The notes: generated by a model from the sequence alone, not told the origin. Shown: positions 1 to 9,253, counted from the first letter of the stretch. The stretch: 64,000 nt of DNA from Burkholderia latens (GCF_902499045.1 NZ_CABVPL010000007.1:124001-188000); one strand, 5' to 3'. A program made the numbers and translations.

Positions 1-621
1 GTCACGAATCCGCTCGCGCCGCTCACGGGCCTCCTCGGCACCATCGGCGGTCTGGGCGGTGCAGCAGGCGGCACCAGCGGCGGCCCGCTCGCGCCCGTCA
101 CGGGCCTCGTCTCCACCGTCACCGGCGCGCTCGGCGGCGTAGCAGGCGGCACCAGCGGCGGTCCGTTGGCTCCGGTCACCGGCCTCGTGTCCACCGTCAC
201 CGGTGCGCTTGGCGGCGCCGCAGGCGGCACCAGCGGCGGTCCGCTCGCTCCGGTCACGGGTCTCGTCTCCACCGTCACCGGCGCGCTTGGCGGCGCCGCG
301 GGCGGCACCAGCGGCGGTCCGCTGGCTCCGGTCACCGGCCTCGTCTCCACCGTCACCGGCGCACTCGGCGGCGCTGCGGGCGGCAGTGGCGGCCCGCTCG
401 CACCGGTTACGGGCCTCGTCTCCGCGGTCACCGGCGCACTCGGCAGCGTAACGGGCGGCGGCAATCCGATTGCGGCTCCGATCCCTGCAACCACCAGCAC
501 GGCCGGCGCGCCGGCACTGAGCGGCGGCACGGGCGCCGTGACGAGCTCCGGCTCGGGCACCAACCTGCTCTCGCCCGTCACGTCGCTGATCGGCGGCCTG
601 CTCGGCGGCACGCACAAGTAA
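1..621 (+). CDS. Repeat-rich collagen-like surface protein, 3' part (5' end outside window)
   Basis: The reading frame is open from the first base and ends at TAA 619-621, so the gene starts upstream of the window. The visible 206 residues are Gly/Ala/Thr/Val-rich, with near-identical 26-residue units beginning PLAPVTGLVS, then a repeat-free tail ending in SPVTSLIGGLLGGTHK. There are no true Gly-X-Y triplets over long stretches, so the collagen-like label used for such Burkholderia proteins is only descriptive. The same unit recurs, more diverged, at the C terminus of the next gene, so the two are paralogues. By analogy with that neighbour it is probably an exported lipoprotein, but its N terminus is not visible. 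Function unknown; surface structure or adhesion is inference. Confidence 0.75.
   Translation, partial: VTNPLAPLTGLLGTIGGLGGAAGGTSGGPLAPVTGLVSTVTGALGGVAGGTSGGPLAPVTGLVSTVTGALGGAAGGTSGGPLAPVTGLVSTVTGALGGAAGGTSGGPLAPVTGLVSTVTGALGGAAGGSGGPLAPVTGLVSAVTGALGSVTGGGNPIAAPIPATTSTAGAPALSGGTGAVTSSGSGTNLLSPVTSLIGGLLGGTHK
85..468 (+). repeat. Tandem 78-bp coding repeats
   Basis: Units start at about 85, 163, 241, 319 and 394. The first three are exactly 78 bp (26 codons), the fourth lacks one codon (75 bp) and the last diverges after its first half. Each encodes PLAPVTGLVS followed by a TVTGALGG-type segment and a glycine-rich linker. Third-codon differences between units are few, suggesting recent homogenisation or expansion. 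Confidence 0.9.
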
Positions 622-661
622 CCCGACATCCATTCATCGACAAGACAGCGAGGAGTCCATC

Positions 662-2011
662 ATGTCCCAGCGTTCCATCACGACGATCGCCCTGCGCCAA
701 TGGCGCGTGCCCCTTACCGTTTTCGCGACGGCCTGCGTGCTCGCCGCGTGCGGCGGCAACAGCGTCAGCACGCCGCCGACCAGCAACAATGGCGGCGGCT
801 CCAGCGGCACGAGCGGCACCAGCGGTACGAGCGGCACCAGCGGCACGACGACGAATGGCACCAAGGGCGCCGTCACCACGCTCGGCCAGACCGCAACCGA
901 CCTTGGCAGCACCATCGGCAACGTCAGCGTGCCGGGCCTCGGCGACGGCGTGACGAAGGGCGTCGGCAGCACCGTGTCGAGCACCGGCACGATCATCAAC
1001 GCGGCCGCGGATGCGTTGAGCAACGGGCTCGGACAAACCGGCTCGATCAAGGATCCGGTCGGTACGACGGTCGCCGGCCTCGGCAATGTCGTCGGCGCGA
1101 CGAGCAACACGGTGTCCGGCCTGAGTTCAACGGTCAAGGCGCTCGGCACCGGCCAGCTTGCACCGCTCGCGCCGGTCACGACGCCGGTCGGCACGGTGCT
1201 CGACACCGTCGCGAACGGCCTGTCGGCGGCCGGCACGACGGTCGGCTCGACACTGTCGTCGGGTGCCGTGCAGCAAGTTACCCAACCGCTCAGCTCGGCG
1301 ATCACGCCGCTGGTGATCACCGCGGGCCAGGTCACGCAACAGGTCGGCACCACCACCGGCCTCGGCCAGCCCGTGTCGGGTCTGCTGGGCCAGATCGGCG
1401 GCGCGATCAGCTCGGCGGGCAAGCAGGTCGCCGGCACGTCGAATCAGCCGCTCGTCGGTGACGTCGGCCAGCTCGTCACCACGGTCGGCAATACCGTGAC
1501 CAACGCGGGCGGCCTCGTGAATCCGAACGGCCCGAATGGCGCGGCACCGATCCCCGGCCTGATCACGAGCCTCGTCGGCGGCTCGACGGCTACCGTCCAG
1601 AACGGCTCGTCGTCGGGCTCCGGCTCGACGAACCCGCTCGGCGGCCTGTTGTCGGGGCTCGGCTCGACGCCGCTCGGTTCGCTCACGGGCACGATCGGTG
1701 GCGCAACGGGCGGCTCGGGCAGCAATCCGCTCGCGCCCGTCACGGGCCTCGTATCGACGGTCACCGGCGCGCTCGGCGGCGCAACGGGCGGCGCGGGCGG
1801 TGCAAACCCTCTCGCGCCCGTCACCGGTTTGCTGAATACTGTCACCGGCGCAGTCGGCGGCGCAGCGGGCACCGGGGGGTCGTCGAGCCCGCTCGCACCG
1901 GTCACGTCGCTCGTCGGCGGCGCAACGGGTTCGGCATCGTCGGGCAGTTCGACGGGCCTCCTGGCGCCGGTAACGGGTTTGCTCGGCACGCTGGGTAGCG
2001 TTGGCAAGTAA
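662..2011 (+). CDS. Repeat-rich collagen-like lipoprotein
   Basis: 449 residues. The N terminus has a signal peptide ending in a lipobox (VLAAC, Cys30), so the protein is probably lipidated and held in the envelope. It is followed by a Gly/Ser/Thr tract (NGGGSSGTSGTSG) and then Thr/Gly/Val-rich segments. The C-terminal part carries PLAPVTGLV-type repeats that match the paralogue just upstream. The ATG follows a GAGGA ribosome binding site (650-654). The 40-bp gap from the upstream gene and the shared orientation suggest co-transcription with it, and probably with the TpsB-type translocator that follows. The repeat class has no known enzymatic function; a surface or matrix role is inference. 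Confidence 0.8.
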   Translation: MSQRSITTIALRQWRVPLTVFATACVLAACGGNSVSTPPTSNNGGGSSGTSGTSGTSGTSGTTTNGTKGAVTTLGQTATDLGSTIGNVSVPGLGDGVTKGVGSTVSSTGTIINAAADALSNGLGQTGSIKDPVGTTVAGLGNVVGATSNTVSGLSSTVKALGTGQLAPLAPVTTPVGTVLDTVANGLSAAGTTVGSTLSSGAVQQVTQPLSSAITPLVITAGQVTQQVGTTTGLGQPVSGLLGQIGGAISSAGKQVAGTSNQPLVGDVGQLVTTVGNTVTNAGGLVNPNGPNGAAPIPGLITSLVGGSTATVQNGSSSGSGSTNPLGGLLSGLGSTPLGSLTGTIGGATGGSGSNPLAPVTGLVSTVTGALGGATGGAGGANPLAPVTGLLNTVTGAVGGAAGTGGSSSPLAPVTSLVGGATGSASSGSSTGLLAPVTGLLGTLGSVGK

Positions 2012-2157
2012 GGACGACGGCCGCGCCTTTGCAGCCGGAGCAGAAGGCGCGGCCGTACAGATACAACCGGCAAATGCGGCACGCGGCGCGCGACACCCCG
2101 GTGTCGCGCGCCGGCATTAGAAAGAAGACGAAAAAGAAAGGCCTACGAGGAAGAACA

Positions 2158-3843
2158 ATGAAATCCAGACTCGACAGATGGATGATGCTGCTCGCCATCG
2201 CGGCAGCAGGCACGGCACATGCACAAACGCGCGCGGCAGGCAACCCGCTCGACTCCCTTCCGCAGATCAACGCACCGAAAACAGGCCCGAGCGTCACCGT
2301 TCAAGTCGCACCCCAGGCTCCGCAGCTGCAGGAACTGCTGTCGCGTCACCTGACGCCGGCGACGTTCCAGGTCGAAGGCGTGAAGTCGATACCGTTCGAG
2401 GAAATCTCGCGGCGCTTCACGCCCCTCGTCGGCAAGGACATCACGATCGGCGAACTGATCGAAGCCGCCAACGGCGTGACCAAGCTGTACCAGGAGCGCG
2501 GTTACGCGCTGTCGTTCGCGTTCATTCCTGCACAGACGTTCGAGAGCGGCGTCGTGCGCGTGACGGTCGTGGAAGGCTACGTGTCCGACGTCAAGGTCAC
2601 CGGCAAGCCCGGCGCGATGGAATCGAAGATCCGCGCGATCGCCGCGCACATCACGGCCGATCGCCCGCTGCGCCGCGCGACGTTCGAACGCTACGTGAAC
2701 ACGTTCGGCCTGCTGCCCGGCGTCACGGTCAAAGCGAACGTGCCGCCGCCGCAGACGACCGACGGCGCGACGACGCTCGAACTGGCGGTCGACCGCAAGG
2801 CATTCAACATCAGCACCGGCATCGATTTCAATCACCCGGGCGTGCAGGGCCTCATCACCGCGACCGAAAACGGCCTCACGTCGTTCGGCGAACAGCTGAG
2901 CATTTCCGCGCTGGTGCCGCCGGGACGCGACAAGCAGACCTACGTCGCGTTCAGCGGCGCGGTGCCGGTCGGCAGCAGTGGGCTCGTCACACGCCTCGAT
3001 GCGAGCACCTATCGCGGAAAGCCGACCGACAACCCCGGCCTGCCGTCGTCGGTCGAGCGCACGGTCAAGAACGAGAAGCTCGGTCTTTCGGCATCCTATC
3101 CGTTGCTGCTGAACAACCAGCGCAGCCTGCTCGGCACCGTGTCCGGCTATGCGTCGCACAACGAAGATCGTTACCAGAGCAAGCTCAACGGCAACAGCAT
3201 CGACACCCGCTCGCAAGTGCGCGTGCTGCAAATGCAGCTCGACTACACGAGCGTGTCCGACAAGCAGGTGCGGAAGCTCAGCGTCAACGTCGCGAAGGGC
3301 TTCAACATCCTCGGCGCATCGAAAGCGCAGGACATCACGATCGGCTCGAACACGACATCGGTGGACAGCCCGGTTTCGCTGACGTTCGTGCGCACCGGCG
3401 CGACGTTCACGCAGACCAACGAATGGCCGTTCAAGATCGGCACGTCGGTCTCGCTGACCGGCCAGTACAGCCCCGACTCGCTGCCGACGTCGGAACAGAT
3501 TTCGTTCGGATCGACGCGCTATGCGCTCGGCTACCAGCCCGGCGAAACGTCGGGCGATTCCGGCTGGGGGATGTCGCTGGAGGTCAACCGCGGGTTCACG
3601 CCGGGCTGGACGTACATGAAGTCGATCACGCCGTACATCACATACGACATGGCGCGCGTGTACCTGCATACCGGCACGCCGTCGCCGAGCCGGCTGTCGT
3701 CGGTCGGTATCGGCGTACGGCTGACGGACAGTCGCTACTACAGTCTCGACCTGAATATCGCGAAGCCGGTCGGCGATGCGCCGGTTGAAAGCGCATCGCG
3801 CAGCCCCCGCGTGAATGCCACGTTTTCCTATCAGCTCAACTGA
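2158..3843 (+). CDS. ShlB/FhaC/HecB-family two-partner secretion translocator
   Basis: 561 residues from ATG 2158, chosen because GAGGAAG precedes it and a signal peptide ending AHAQ follows; an in-frame extension to 2029 exists but lacks a signal sequence at its start. After a short linker the protein shows POTRA-type segments (FQVEGVKSI at about residues 63-71, then VTVVEGYVSDVKV) and a C-terminal beta-barrel region rich in alternating polar/hydrophobic strands. The family forms outer-membrane pores that export large TpsA exoproteins. No haemagglutinin/haemolysin-type TpsA gene lies nearby; the upstream genes encode repeat lipoproteins instead, so its substrate is unclear. Confidence 0.85.
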   Translation: MKSRLDRWMMLLAIAAAGTAHAQTRAAGNPLDSLPQINAPKTGPSVTVQVAPQAPQLQELLSRHLTPATFQVEGVKSIPFEEISRRFTPLVGKDITIGELIEAANGVTKLYQERGYALSFAFIPAQTFESGVVRVTVVEGYVSDVKVTGKPGAMESKIRAIAAHITADRPLRRATFERYVNTFGLLPGVTVKANVPPPQTTDGATTLELAVDRKAFNISTGIDFNHPGVQGLITATENGLTSFGEQLSISALVPPGRDKQTYVAFSGAVPVGSSGLVTRLDASTYRGKPTDNPGLPSSVERTVKNEKLGLSASYPLLLNNQRSLLGTVSGYASHNEDRYQSKLNGNSIDTRSQVRVLQMQLDYTSVSDKQVRKLSVNVAKGFNILGASKAQDITIGSNTTSVDSPVSLTFVRTGATFTQTNEWPFKIGTSVSLTGQYSPDSLPTSEQISFGSTRYALGYQPGETSGDSGWGMSLEVNRGFTPGWTYMKSITPYITYDMARVYLHTGTPSPSRLSSVGIGVRLTDSRYYSLDLNIAKPVGDAPVESASRSPRVNATFSYQLN

Positions 3844-3852
3844 TCGGACACC

Positions 3853-3884
3853 AAACGGCCCGCGTCTCGCGGGCCGTTTCGATT
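3853..3884 (+). terminator. Intrinsic terminator after the translocator gene
   Basis: A perfect 12-bp stem (AAACGGCCCGCG, loop TCT, matching arm 3868-3879) lies 10 bp after the stop codon, though only a short T stretch follows. Confidence 0.7.
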
Positions 3885-4009
3885 AGAGTCCCCTCTATCA
3901 AACGCCACGCGCGGTTTCACGTATTCTGGCAAAGCCCGCAACAAGCCACCGCCCCATGCAGACGGTCGTGCGGGCACATCGAACACGACATGAAACAAGG
4001 AGGAAGACA

Positions 4010-4471
4010 ATGATTCAACTGACCCGCCCGTTGCACGCGCTGGCCATCGCAAGCGCACTGCTCGCCTGCGCCGCTCCCGCCTTCGCCCAGGCCGACAGCC
4101 CCGTCGGCATGTGGCAGACGATCGACGACAACACGCATCAACCGAAGGCACTCGTGCAGATCGCCGAGGACGGCGACGGCACGCTGTCGGGCAAAGTCGT
4201 CAAGGGCCTCGGTGCGAACGATACGCCCGACCGCCGCTGCACCGCATGCACGGACGAGCGCAAGGATCAGCTCATCAAGGGCATGACGATCATCAAGGCG
4301 ATGAAGAAGGACGGCGATCACTGGGATGGCGGCAACATCCTCGACCCGGAAAACGGCAAGGTCTACAAGTGCAAGATGGCGCTGGAGGACGGCGGCCAGA
4401 AGCTGGTCGTGCGCGGCTACATCGGCGTATCGCTGCTCGGCCGGTCGCAAACCTGGGTTCGCGCACAGTAA
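4010..4471 (+). CDS. DUF2147 family secreted protein
   Basis: 153 residues. The start at ATG 4010 is preceded by AAGGAGGAAG and followed by a cleavable signal peptide ending AFAQA, so the mature protein is probably periplasmic. The mature part begins SPVGMWQTID and contains GTLSGKVVKGLG, a paired-cysteine segment (RRCTACTDERKD) and DGGNILDPENGKVYKC, the usual layout of DUF2147 domains. Family members are small lipocalin-like exported proteins of uncertain function. The Cys pair may form a disulfide (inference). It is a single-gene unit ending in a strong bidirectional terminator. Confidence 0.8.
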   Translation: MIQLTRPLHALAIASALLACAAPAFAQADSPVGMWQTIDDNTHQPKALVQIAEDGDGTLSGKVVKGLGANDTPDRRCTACTDERKDQLIKGMTIIKAMKKDGDHWDGGNILDPENGKVYKCKMALEDGGQKLVVRGYIGVSLLGRSQTWVRAQ

Positions 4472-4505
4472 GTACCGCAGCGCGCATCGATACGCGCGAC
4501 GCAAT

Positions 4506-4547
4506 AAAAAATCGGCCTGCGACAATGTCGTCAGGCCGATTTCGTTT
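4506..4547 (+). terminator. Bidirectional intrinsic terminator
   Basis: The inverted repeat AATCGGCCTG / CAGGCCGATT is flanked by an A-run on the left and a T-rich run on the right. It serves the DUF2147 gene on the plus strand and the converging minus-strand gene. Confidence 0.85.
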
Positions 4548-4577
4548 TGACGTGCGCGCGAATGAAATCAGCGGGTG

Positions 4578-4988
4578 TCATGCGGCGTGCTTCATCGTAT
4601 CCGGCGCAAAGCTGCCCGGCGCGCGATACACCGGCACTGCGGCGCTTCGCACTTCAGCGGCTTTCGACTGCGCGTGCTTGCGCATCCGCGTCGACAGTTC
4701 GTTGCACAGGTTGACGCCTGCGTCACCGTACAGCTCGCGCATCACCTGCATCAGCGTGCCGGTCTCGTGCCACACCTTGAAGCGGCGATGGCAAGTCTGA
4801 TACGACGGGTAACGACGCGGCATCGCGGACCACGTCGCGCCGCTGTAGATCACCCACAGTACGCCGTTCAGGACGGCACGCGTGTTGGCCAATGGCCGGC
4901 CGCGCAACTCGGTGCGCGGCTGCATTTCGGGCAAAAGGGGCACGACGGCGCGCCACTCGTGGTCGGTCAGATCTCGATACGGTGTCAT
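4578..4988 (-). CDS. Solitary DUF4096-like protein (transposase N-terminal domain only)
   Basis: 136 residues from ATG 4988, with GGAG six bases upstream; ATG 4994 is an alternative. The N-terminal 90 residues resemble the helix-turn-helix part of IS5/IS1182-type transposases: DLTDHEWRAV, then RGRP, VLNGVLWVIYSG, W..MP.RYPS..TC.RRF. The DDE catalytic domain that should follow is absent and is replaced by about 45 basic/alanine-rich residues. No terminal inverted repeats or target duplications were seen. A paralogue with the same truncation lies at 32096-32497. It may be a transposase remnant, but intact reading frame, good ribosome binding site and a defined terminator favour an expressed, possibly domesticated DNA-binding protein (inference). 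Confidence 0.65.
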   Translation of the reverse strand: MTPYRDLTDHEWRAVVPLLPEMQPRTELRGRPLANTRAVLNGVLWVIYSGATWSAMPRRYPSYQTCHRRFKVWHETGTLMQVMRELYGDAGVNLCNELSTRMRKHAQSKAAEVRSAAVPVYRAPGSFAPDTMKHAA

Positions 4989-5132
4989 GGACATCTCCAG
5001 CCTTGGGAACCATGACGCAACGATATCGGCTGACCTCAACGGTGAACATAAGACAAGTCCGAAAATACCCCGAGATCGCCGGAATTTGACCGGAATTGAC
5101 GATTGAAGCGCGCCGTTTGACGGGAGCTGCAA

Positions 5133-6230
5133 TCAGGTCAGCGAAGTATCGACGATGCGGCGCGGCGTTTCGAGGTATTCCTTCGATTGCATCTCGACGA
5201 TCCGCGACACCGTGCGCGCGAACTCGTTCGCCATTGGCCCTTCGACGTACAGCTGCTCGGCGGGCACCGCCGCCGACATCAGCAGCTTGACCTTGTGGTC
5301 GTACAGCACGTCGATGAGCCACGTGAAGCGCCGCGCCTCGGACGCCATCCGCGGCGACATCTGCGGCACTTCCGACAGCACGATCGCGTGGAAGCGGCTG
5401 GCCAGTTCGAGATAGTCGTTTTGCGAGCGCGGGCCGCCGCACAGCGTCGCGAAATCGAACCACACGACCCCGTCGGCCTTGCGCAGCGCCTTCAGCTCGC
5501 GTTTCTCGATGTGCAGGATCGGGCTTTCGTCCGGCACCGCGGCGAGCTTCGCGAAGGCGTGACGCAGTTCGCGGTCGGTGTCCGCGCCGAGCGGCGTGTG
5601 ATACATCTGCACCTGCGCGAGCGTGCGCTGGCGATAGTCGACGCCCGCATCGACGTTCAGCACGTCGAGCTTCTGCTTGATCAATGCGATCGCCGGCAGC
5701 ATGCGGTCGCGATGCAGGCCATCGGGATACAGGTCGTCGGGATCGTAGTTGGACGTCATCACGAACTGCACGCCGTTGTTGAACAGGCGATCGAGCAGCC
5801 GGTACAGGATCATCGCGTCCGCGATGTCGGACACGTGGAATTCGTCGAAGCAAATCAACCGGTAACGTTTCGCGATGCGCCGTGCGAGTTCGTCGAGCGG
5901 ATCGGCCTGCCCTTTCAGTTCCTCGAGCTCGCGGTGGACTTCGCGCATGAACTCGTGGAAGTGAAGGCGCGTCTTGCGCTGCACGGGCACCACCGCGTAG
6001 AAGCTGTCCATCAGGAAGCTCTTGCCGCGGCCGACGCCGCCCCACATGTAGACGCCGCGCGGAAGATCCGGATGATTGATGAGCTTCTTGAACGCGTTCG
6101 AGCGGCGCGCCTTGTAGTCGACCCATTCGTCGAAGCAGCGCTGCAGGCGATCGACGGCCGCGCGCTGGGCGGGATCGGACTGATAGCCGCGCGTGGTCAA
6201 TTCGCGCGTGTAGTATTCGGTGACGTTCAT
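5133..6230 (-). CDS. zapE: Cell division protein ZapE (AFG1-like ATPase)
   Basis: 365 residues, the usual family length. The start MNVTEYYTRE is typical. Walker A is GGVGRGKS (about residues 64-71) and Walker B LICFDEF (about 125-131), followed by the sensor-like MTSNYDPDDLYPDGL. ZapE is a cytosolic AAA-type ATPase that acts at the FtsZ ring during constriction and is related to mitochondrial AFG1/LACE1. It lies downstream of the 2-oxoglutarate dehydrogenase operon on the same strand, separated from it by a strong terminator, so it probably has its own promoter. Confidence 0.93.
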   Translation of the reverse strand: MNVTEYYTRELTTRGYQSDPAQRAAVDRLQRCFDEWVDYKARRSNAFKKLINHPDLPRGVYMWGGVGRGKSFLMDSFYAVVPVQRKTRLHFHEFMREVHRELEELKGQADPLDELARRIAKRYRLICFDEFHVSDIADAMILYRLLDRLFNNGVQFVMTSNYDPDDLYPDGLHRDRMLPAIALIKQKLDVLNVDAGVDYRQRTLAQVQMYHTPLGADTDRELRHAFAKLAAVPDESPILHIEKRELKALRKADGVVWFDFATLCGGPRSQNDYLELASRFHAIVLSEVPQMSPRMASEARRFTWLIDVLYDHKVKLLMSAAVPAEQLYVEGPMANEFARTVSRIVEMQSKEYLETPRRIVDTSLT

Positions 6231-6243
6231 CGGGACAAACCGG

Positions 6244-6283
6244 AAAAAACGAAGGCGAGCGGGAAACCCCCGCCCGCCTTCGT
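6244..6283 (-). terminator. Terminator of the odhA-odhB-lpd operon
   Basis: On the minus strand a 15-bp stem (ACGAAGGCG plus GCGGG, with one G-T pair) closes a short loop and is followed by six T residues (6244-6249). Confidence 0.85.
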
Positions 6284-6330
6284 CATGAGACGGCTGCGCC
6301 GGCCAAGGGCCGGCCGGCGCTATACCGCGC

Positions 6331-7761
6331 TCAGCTGTTCAGCGAGCGCTTGTCGACCGCAAGCGCCGCTTCGCGCATCACTTCCGACATCGACGGGTGC
6401 GGATGGCAGATGCGGGCGATGTCTTCCGACGCCGCCTTGAACTCCATCGCCACCACGGCTTCCGCGATCAGGTCCGACGCGTTCGCCGCGATCACGTGCA
6501 CGCCGAGCAGTTCGTCGGTCTTCGCGTCCGCGATCATCTTCACGAAACCGTCCGGTGCGTTCATGCCGAGCGCACGGCCGTTGATCGAGAACGGGAACTT
6601 GCCCGACTTGATCTCGCGGCCTTCGGCCTTCAGCTGCTGCTCCGTCTTGCCGACCCATGCGATTTCCGGGTACGTGTAGATCACCCACGGAATGCAGTTG
6701 TAGTCGATGTGCGGCTTCTGGCCGTCGATCACTTCCGCGACCAGCACGCCTTCGTCCTCCGCCTTGTGCGCGAGCATCGGGCCGCGCACCACGTCGCCGA
6801 TCGCGTACACGTTCGGCACGGCCGTGCGGCAGTGGTCGTCCACGTCGATGAAGCCGCGCTCGTTCGCCTTCAGGCCGATGGCCTCGAGGCCGAGGTTGTC
6901 GGTGTTCGGCACGCGGCCGACCGACACGATCAGGCGGTCGGCGTCGAGCGTCTGCGCGTTGCCGTCCTTGTCCGTGTAGGCGATCGACACGCCGTTCGCG
7001 GTCGTCTTCACGTCGCCGATCTTCACGCCGAGATGGATGTCGAGACCCTGCTTCTTGAACAGCTTCGCCGCTTCCTTCGCGAGCGCTTCGTCCGCTGCGC
7101 CGAGGAATGCCGGCAACGCTTCGAGCACCGTCACTTCGGCACCGAGGCGACGCCACACCGAGCCGAGCTCGAGGCCGATCACGCCTGCGCCGATCACGGC
7201 GAGCTTCTTCGGCACCGAGTCGAACGTCAGCGCGCCTTCGTTGTCCGACACGATCTTGTTGTCGACCGGGATGTTCGGCAGGTGGCGCGCCTTCGAGCCC
7301 GTCGCGATGATCACGTTCTTCGCGGTGACGACTTCGGTTTCGCCCTCGCCGCTCACTTCGATCTGCACGCCGGCGTCGGTTTTGCCGGTGAACTTGCCAT
7401 GACCCTTCAGCCAGGTGATCTTGTTCTTCTTGAACAGGAACTCGATCCCGCTCGTCATCTTCTCGACGATCGCGTCCTTGCGGCCGAGCATCTTCGCGAC
7501 GTCGATCTTCACGCCGTCGACCGTGATGCCGTGGTCGGCCAGGTGATGCGACGCATTCTCGAACTCTTCCGACGACGCGAGCAGCGCCTTCGACGGAATG
7601 CAGCCGACGTTCAGGCAGGTGCCGCCGAGCTTCAGCGCGCCGGCCGGGTTCTTCCACTTCTCGATACAGGCAACGGTCTTGCCGAGCTGCGCGGCGCGAA
7701 TCGCGGCGATGTAGCCGCCGGGGCCCGCCCCGATCACGACGACGTCAAATTCCTTGGACAT
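6331..7761 (-). CDS. lpdA: Dihydrolipoyl dehydrogenase (E3 of 2-oxoglutarate dehydrogenase)
   Basis: 476 residues. The N-terminal FAD-binding GAGPGG motif (about residues 11-16), the redox-active disulfide CLNVGC (Cys49/Cys54), a second NAD-binding [10 protein letters not shown] motif and the C-terminal HPHPSMSEV segment holding the catalytic His are all present. It reoxidises the dihydrolipoyl groups of the E2 subunit, passing electrons through FAD to NAD+. It is the last gene of the odhA-odhB-lpd operon, 81 bp after odhB. That gap holds a long hairpin that could change E3 yield relative to E1/E2. Confidence 0.97.
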   Translation of the reverse strand: MSKEFDVVVIGAGPGGYIAAIRAAQLGKTVACIEKWKNPAGALKLGGTCLNVGCIPSKALLASSEEFENASHHLADHGITVDGVKIDVAKMLGRKDAIVEKMTSGIEFLFKKNKITWLKGHGKFTGKTDAGVQIEVSGEGETEVVTAKNVIIATGSKARHLPNIPVDNKIVSDNEGALTFDSVPKKLAVIGAGVIGLELGSVWRRLGAEVTVLEALPAFLGAADEALAKEAAKLFKKQGLDIHLGVKIGDVKTTANGVSIAYTDKDGNAQTLDADRLIVSVGRVPNTDNLGLEAIGLKANERGFIDVDDHCRTAVPNVYAIGDVVRGPMLAHKAEDEGVLVAEVIDGQKPHIDYNCIPWVIYTYPEIAWVGKTEQQLKAEGREIKSGKFPFSINGRALGMNAPDGFVKMIADAKTDELLGVHVIAANASDLIAEAVVAMEFKAASEDIARICHPHPSMSEVMREAALAVDKRSLNS

Positions 7762-7784
7762 GACAATCCTTTCTACTTGTGCGT

Positions 7785-7816
7785 CCGCACGTTCGCGCGT
7801 GGGCGCGAACGTGCGG
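7785..7816. repeat. 14-bp perfect inverted repeat between odhB and lpd
   Basis: CCGCACGTTCGCGC, a four-base spacer, and its exact complement. No T-run follows on either strand, so it looks like an mRNA-stabilising or processing hairpin rather than a terminator. Confidence 0.8.
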
Positions 7817-7842
7817 AACGGGTCAATGCGGTGAGACTCGGC

Positions 7843-9117
7843 TTACAGGTCGAGCAGCAGGCGTGCCGGATCTTCCAGCGCGTCCTTCATCGCGACGAGC
7901 GACAGCACCGCTTCGCGGCCGTCGATGATCCGGTGGTCGTACGACAGTGCCAGGTAGTTGATCGGACGGATCACGATCTGGCCGTTTTCGACGACCGGGC
8001 GCTCCTTCGTCGCGTGCACGCCGAGGATGGCCGACTGCGGCGGGTTGATGATCGGGGTCGACAGCATCGAACCGAATACGCCGCCGTTCGAGATCGAGAA
8101 CGTACCGCCCGTCATTTCCTCGATCGACAGCTTGCCGTCCTTCGCCTTCTGGCCGAATTCGGCGATCTTCTTCTCGATCTCGGCGAGGCTCAGTTGATCC
8201 GCGTTGCGCAGGATCGGCACGACGAGGCCGCGCGGCGAGCCGACCGCGATACCGATGTCGAAGTAGCCGTGATAGACGATGTCGTTACCGTCGATCGACG
8301 CGTTGACCAGCGGGAACTTCTTCAGCGCATGCACGGCCGCCTTCACGAAGAACGACATGAAGCCGAGCTTCACGCCATGTTCCTTCTCGAACTTGTCCTT
8401 GTACTTCGCGCGCAGATCCATGACCGGCTGCATGTTGACTTCGTTGAACGTCGTCAGGATCGCGTTGGTCTGCTGCGACTCGAGCAGACGCTCGGCGATA
8501 CGCGCACGCAGACGCGACATCGGCACGCGCTGTTCCGGACGGTCGTTCAGCCACGTCGTGGCCGATGCCGGCACCTTCACTTCCGGCAGCGACGGCTTCG
8601 CAGCGGCGGTCTTCGCCGGTGCGGCGGCCGGTGCAGCCTTCGGTGCGCCCGCAGCCAGCGCGTCGCCCTTCGTGACGCGGCCGTCGCGGCCCGAACCTGC
8701 GACGTCGCCCGTCGACAGGCCCTTCTCGGCCAGCAGCTTCGCCGCGGCCGGCGACGCGGCCGCCGAGCTCGATGCGGTTGCAGCTGCCGGCTGCGCTGCC
8801 GGTGCGGCTGCAGCAGGTGCCGCCGCCGGCTTCACTTCCGAGGCGCCTGCCGCTGCTTCGGCGGCACCGGCCTTCGCTTCGGTGTCGATCGTCGCGATGA
8901 CCTGGTCGGCAACGACCGTGTCACCGTCGTTCTGCAGCACTTGCGCGAGCACGCCCGCGGCCGGCGCCGGCACTTCGAGCACGACCTTGTCGGTCTCGAG
9001 CTCGATCAGGATTTCGTCCTGCGCGACTGCTTCGCCCGGCTTCTTCTTCCACTGCAGCATGGTCGCTTCCGAAACCGACTCCGAAAGCTGGGGGACTTTG
9101 ACTTCTACGATAGCCAT
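7843..9117 (-). CDS. odhB: Dihydrolipoyllysine succinyltransferase (E2 of 2-oxoglutarate dehydrogenase)
   Basis: 424 residues. A single N-terminal lipoyl domain carries the lipoylated lysine in ETDKVVLEV (Lys44). An Ala/Pro-rich linker follows, then a peripheral-subunit-binding domain ([15 protein letters not shown]...[10 protein letters not shown]) and the catalytic acyltransferase domain with the active-site motif DHRIIDG (His about 395). It transfers the succinyl group to CoA in the core of the complex. It is the middle gene of the operon, downstream of odhA. The mobile linker is typical of E2 proteins. Confidence 0.97.
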   Translation of the reverse strand: MAIVEVKVPQLSESVSEATMLQWKKKPGEAVAQDEILIELETDKVVLEVPAPAAGVLAQVLQNDGDTVVADQVIATIDTEAKAGAAEAAAGASEVKPAAAPAAAAPAAQPAAATASSSAAASPAAAKLLAEKGLSTGDVAGSGRDGRVTKGDALAAGAPKAAPAAAPAKTAAAKPSLPEVKVPASATTWLNDRPEQRVPMSRLRARIAERLLESQQTNAILTTFNEVNMQPVMDLRAKYKDKFEKEHGVKLGFMSFFVKAAVHALKKFPLVNASIDGNDIVYHGYFDIGIAVGSPRGLVVPILRNADQLSLAEIEKKIAEFGQKAKDGKLSIEEMTGGTFSISNGGVFGSMLSTPIINPPQSAILGVHATKERPVVENGQIVIRPINYLALSYDHRIIDGREAVLSLVAMKDALEDPARLLLDL

Positions 9118-9204
9118 GTGATTTTCCTGGATGCTTGATCTGGGGTGTGACGAGGTTCGTGCGACTCCTTCGGCCGATGCGGCGCGCCGCGCGCGCGGAA
9201 GGCC

Positions 9205-9240
9205 AAAAGAGACGGGAAAGCGCAGTGCACCTTCCCGTTT
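9205..9240 (-). terminator. Possible partial terminator or stem-loop between odhA and odhB
   Basis: On the minus strand ACGGGAA and TTCCCGT form a 7-bp stem around a loop containing GTGCAC, followed by CTCTTTT. It is weak; read-through into odhB is expected because the three genes form one operon. Confidence 0.4.
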
Positions 9241-9253
9241 CGCTTGCCGTCGA

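Noticed and set aside
85-468. CRISPR-like regular repeats
   Set aside because: Contiguous in-frame coding units without unique spacers.
2029-2157. Upstream extension of the TpsB-type gene
   Set aside because: No signal sequence at its start, and the ATG at 2158 has a good ribosome binding site and signal peptide.
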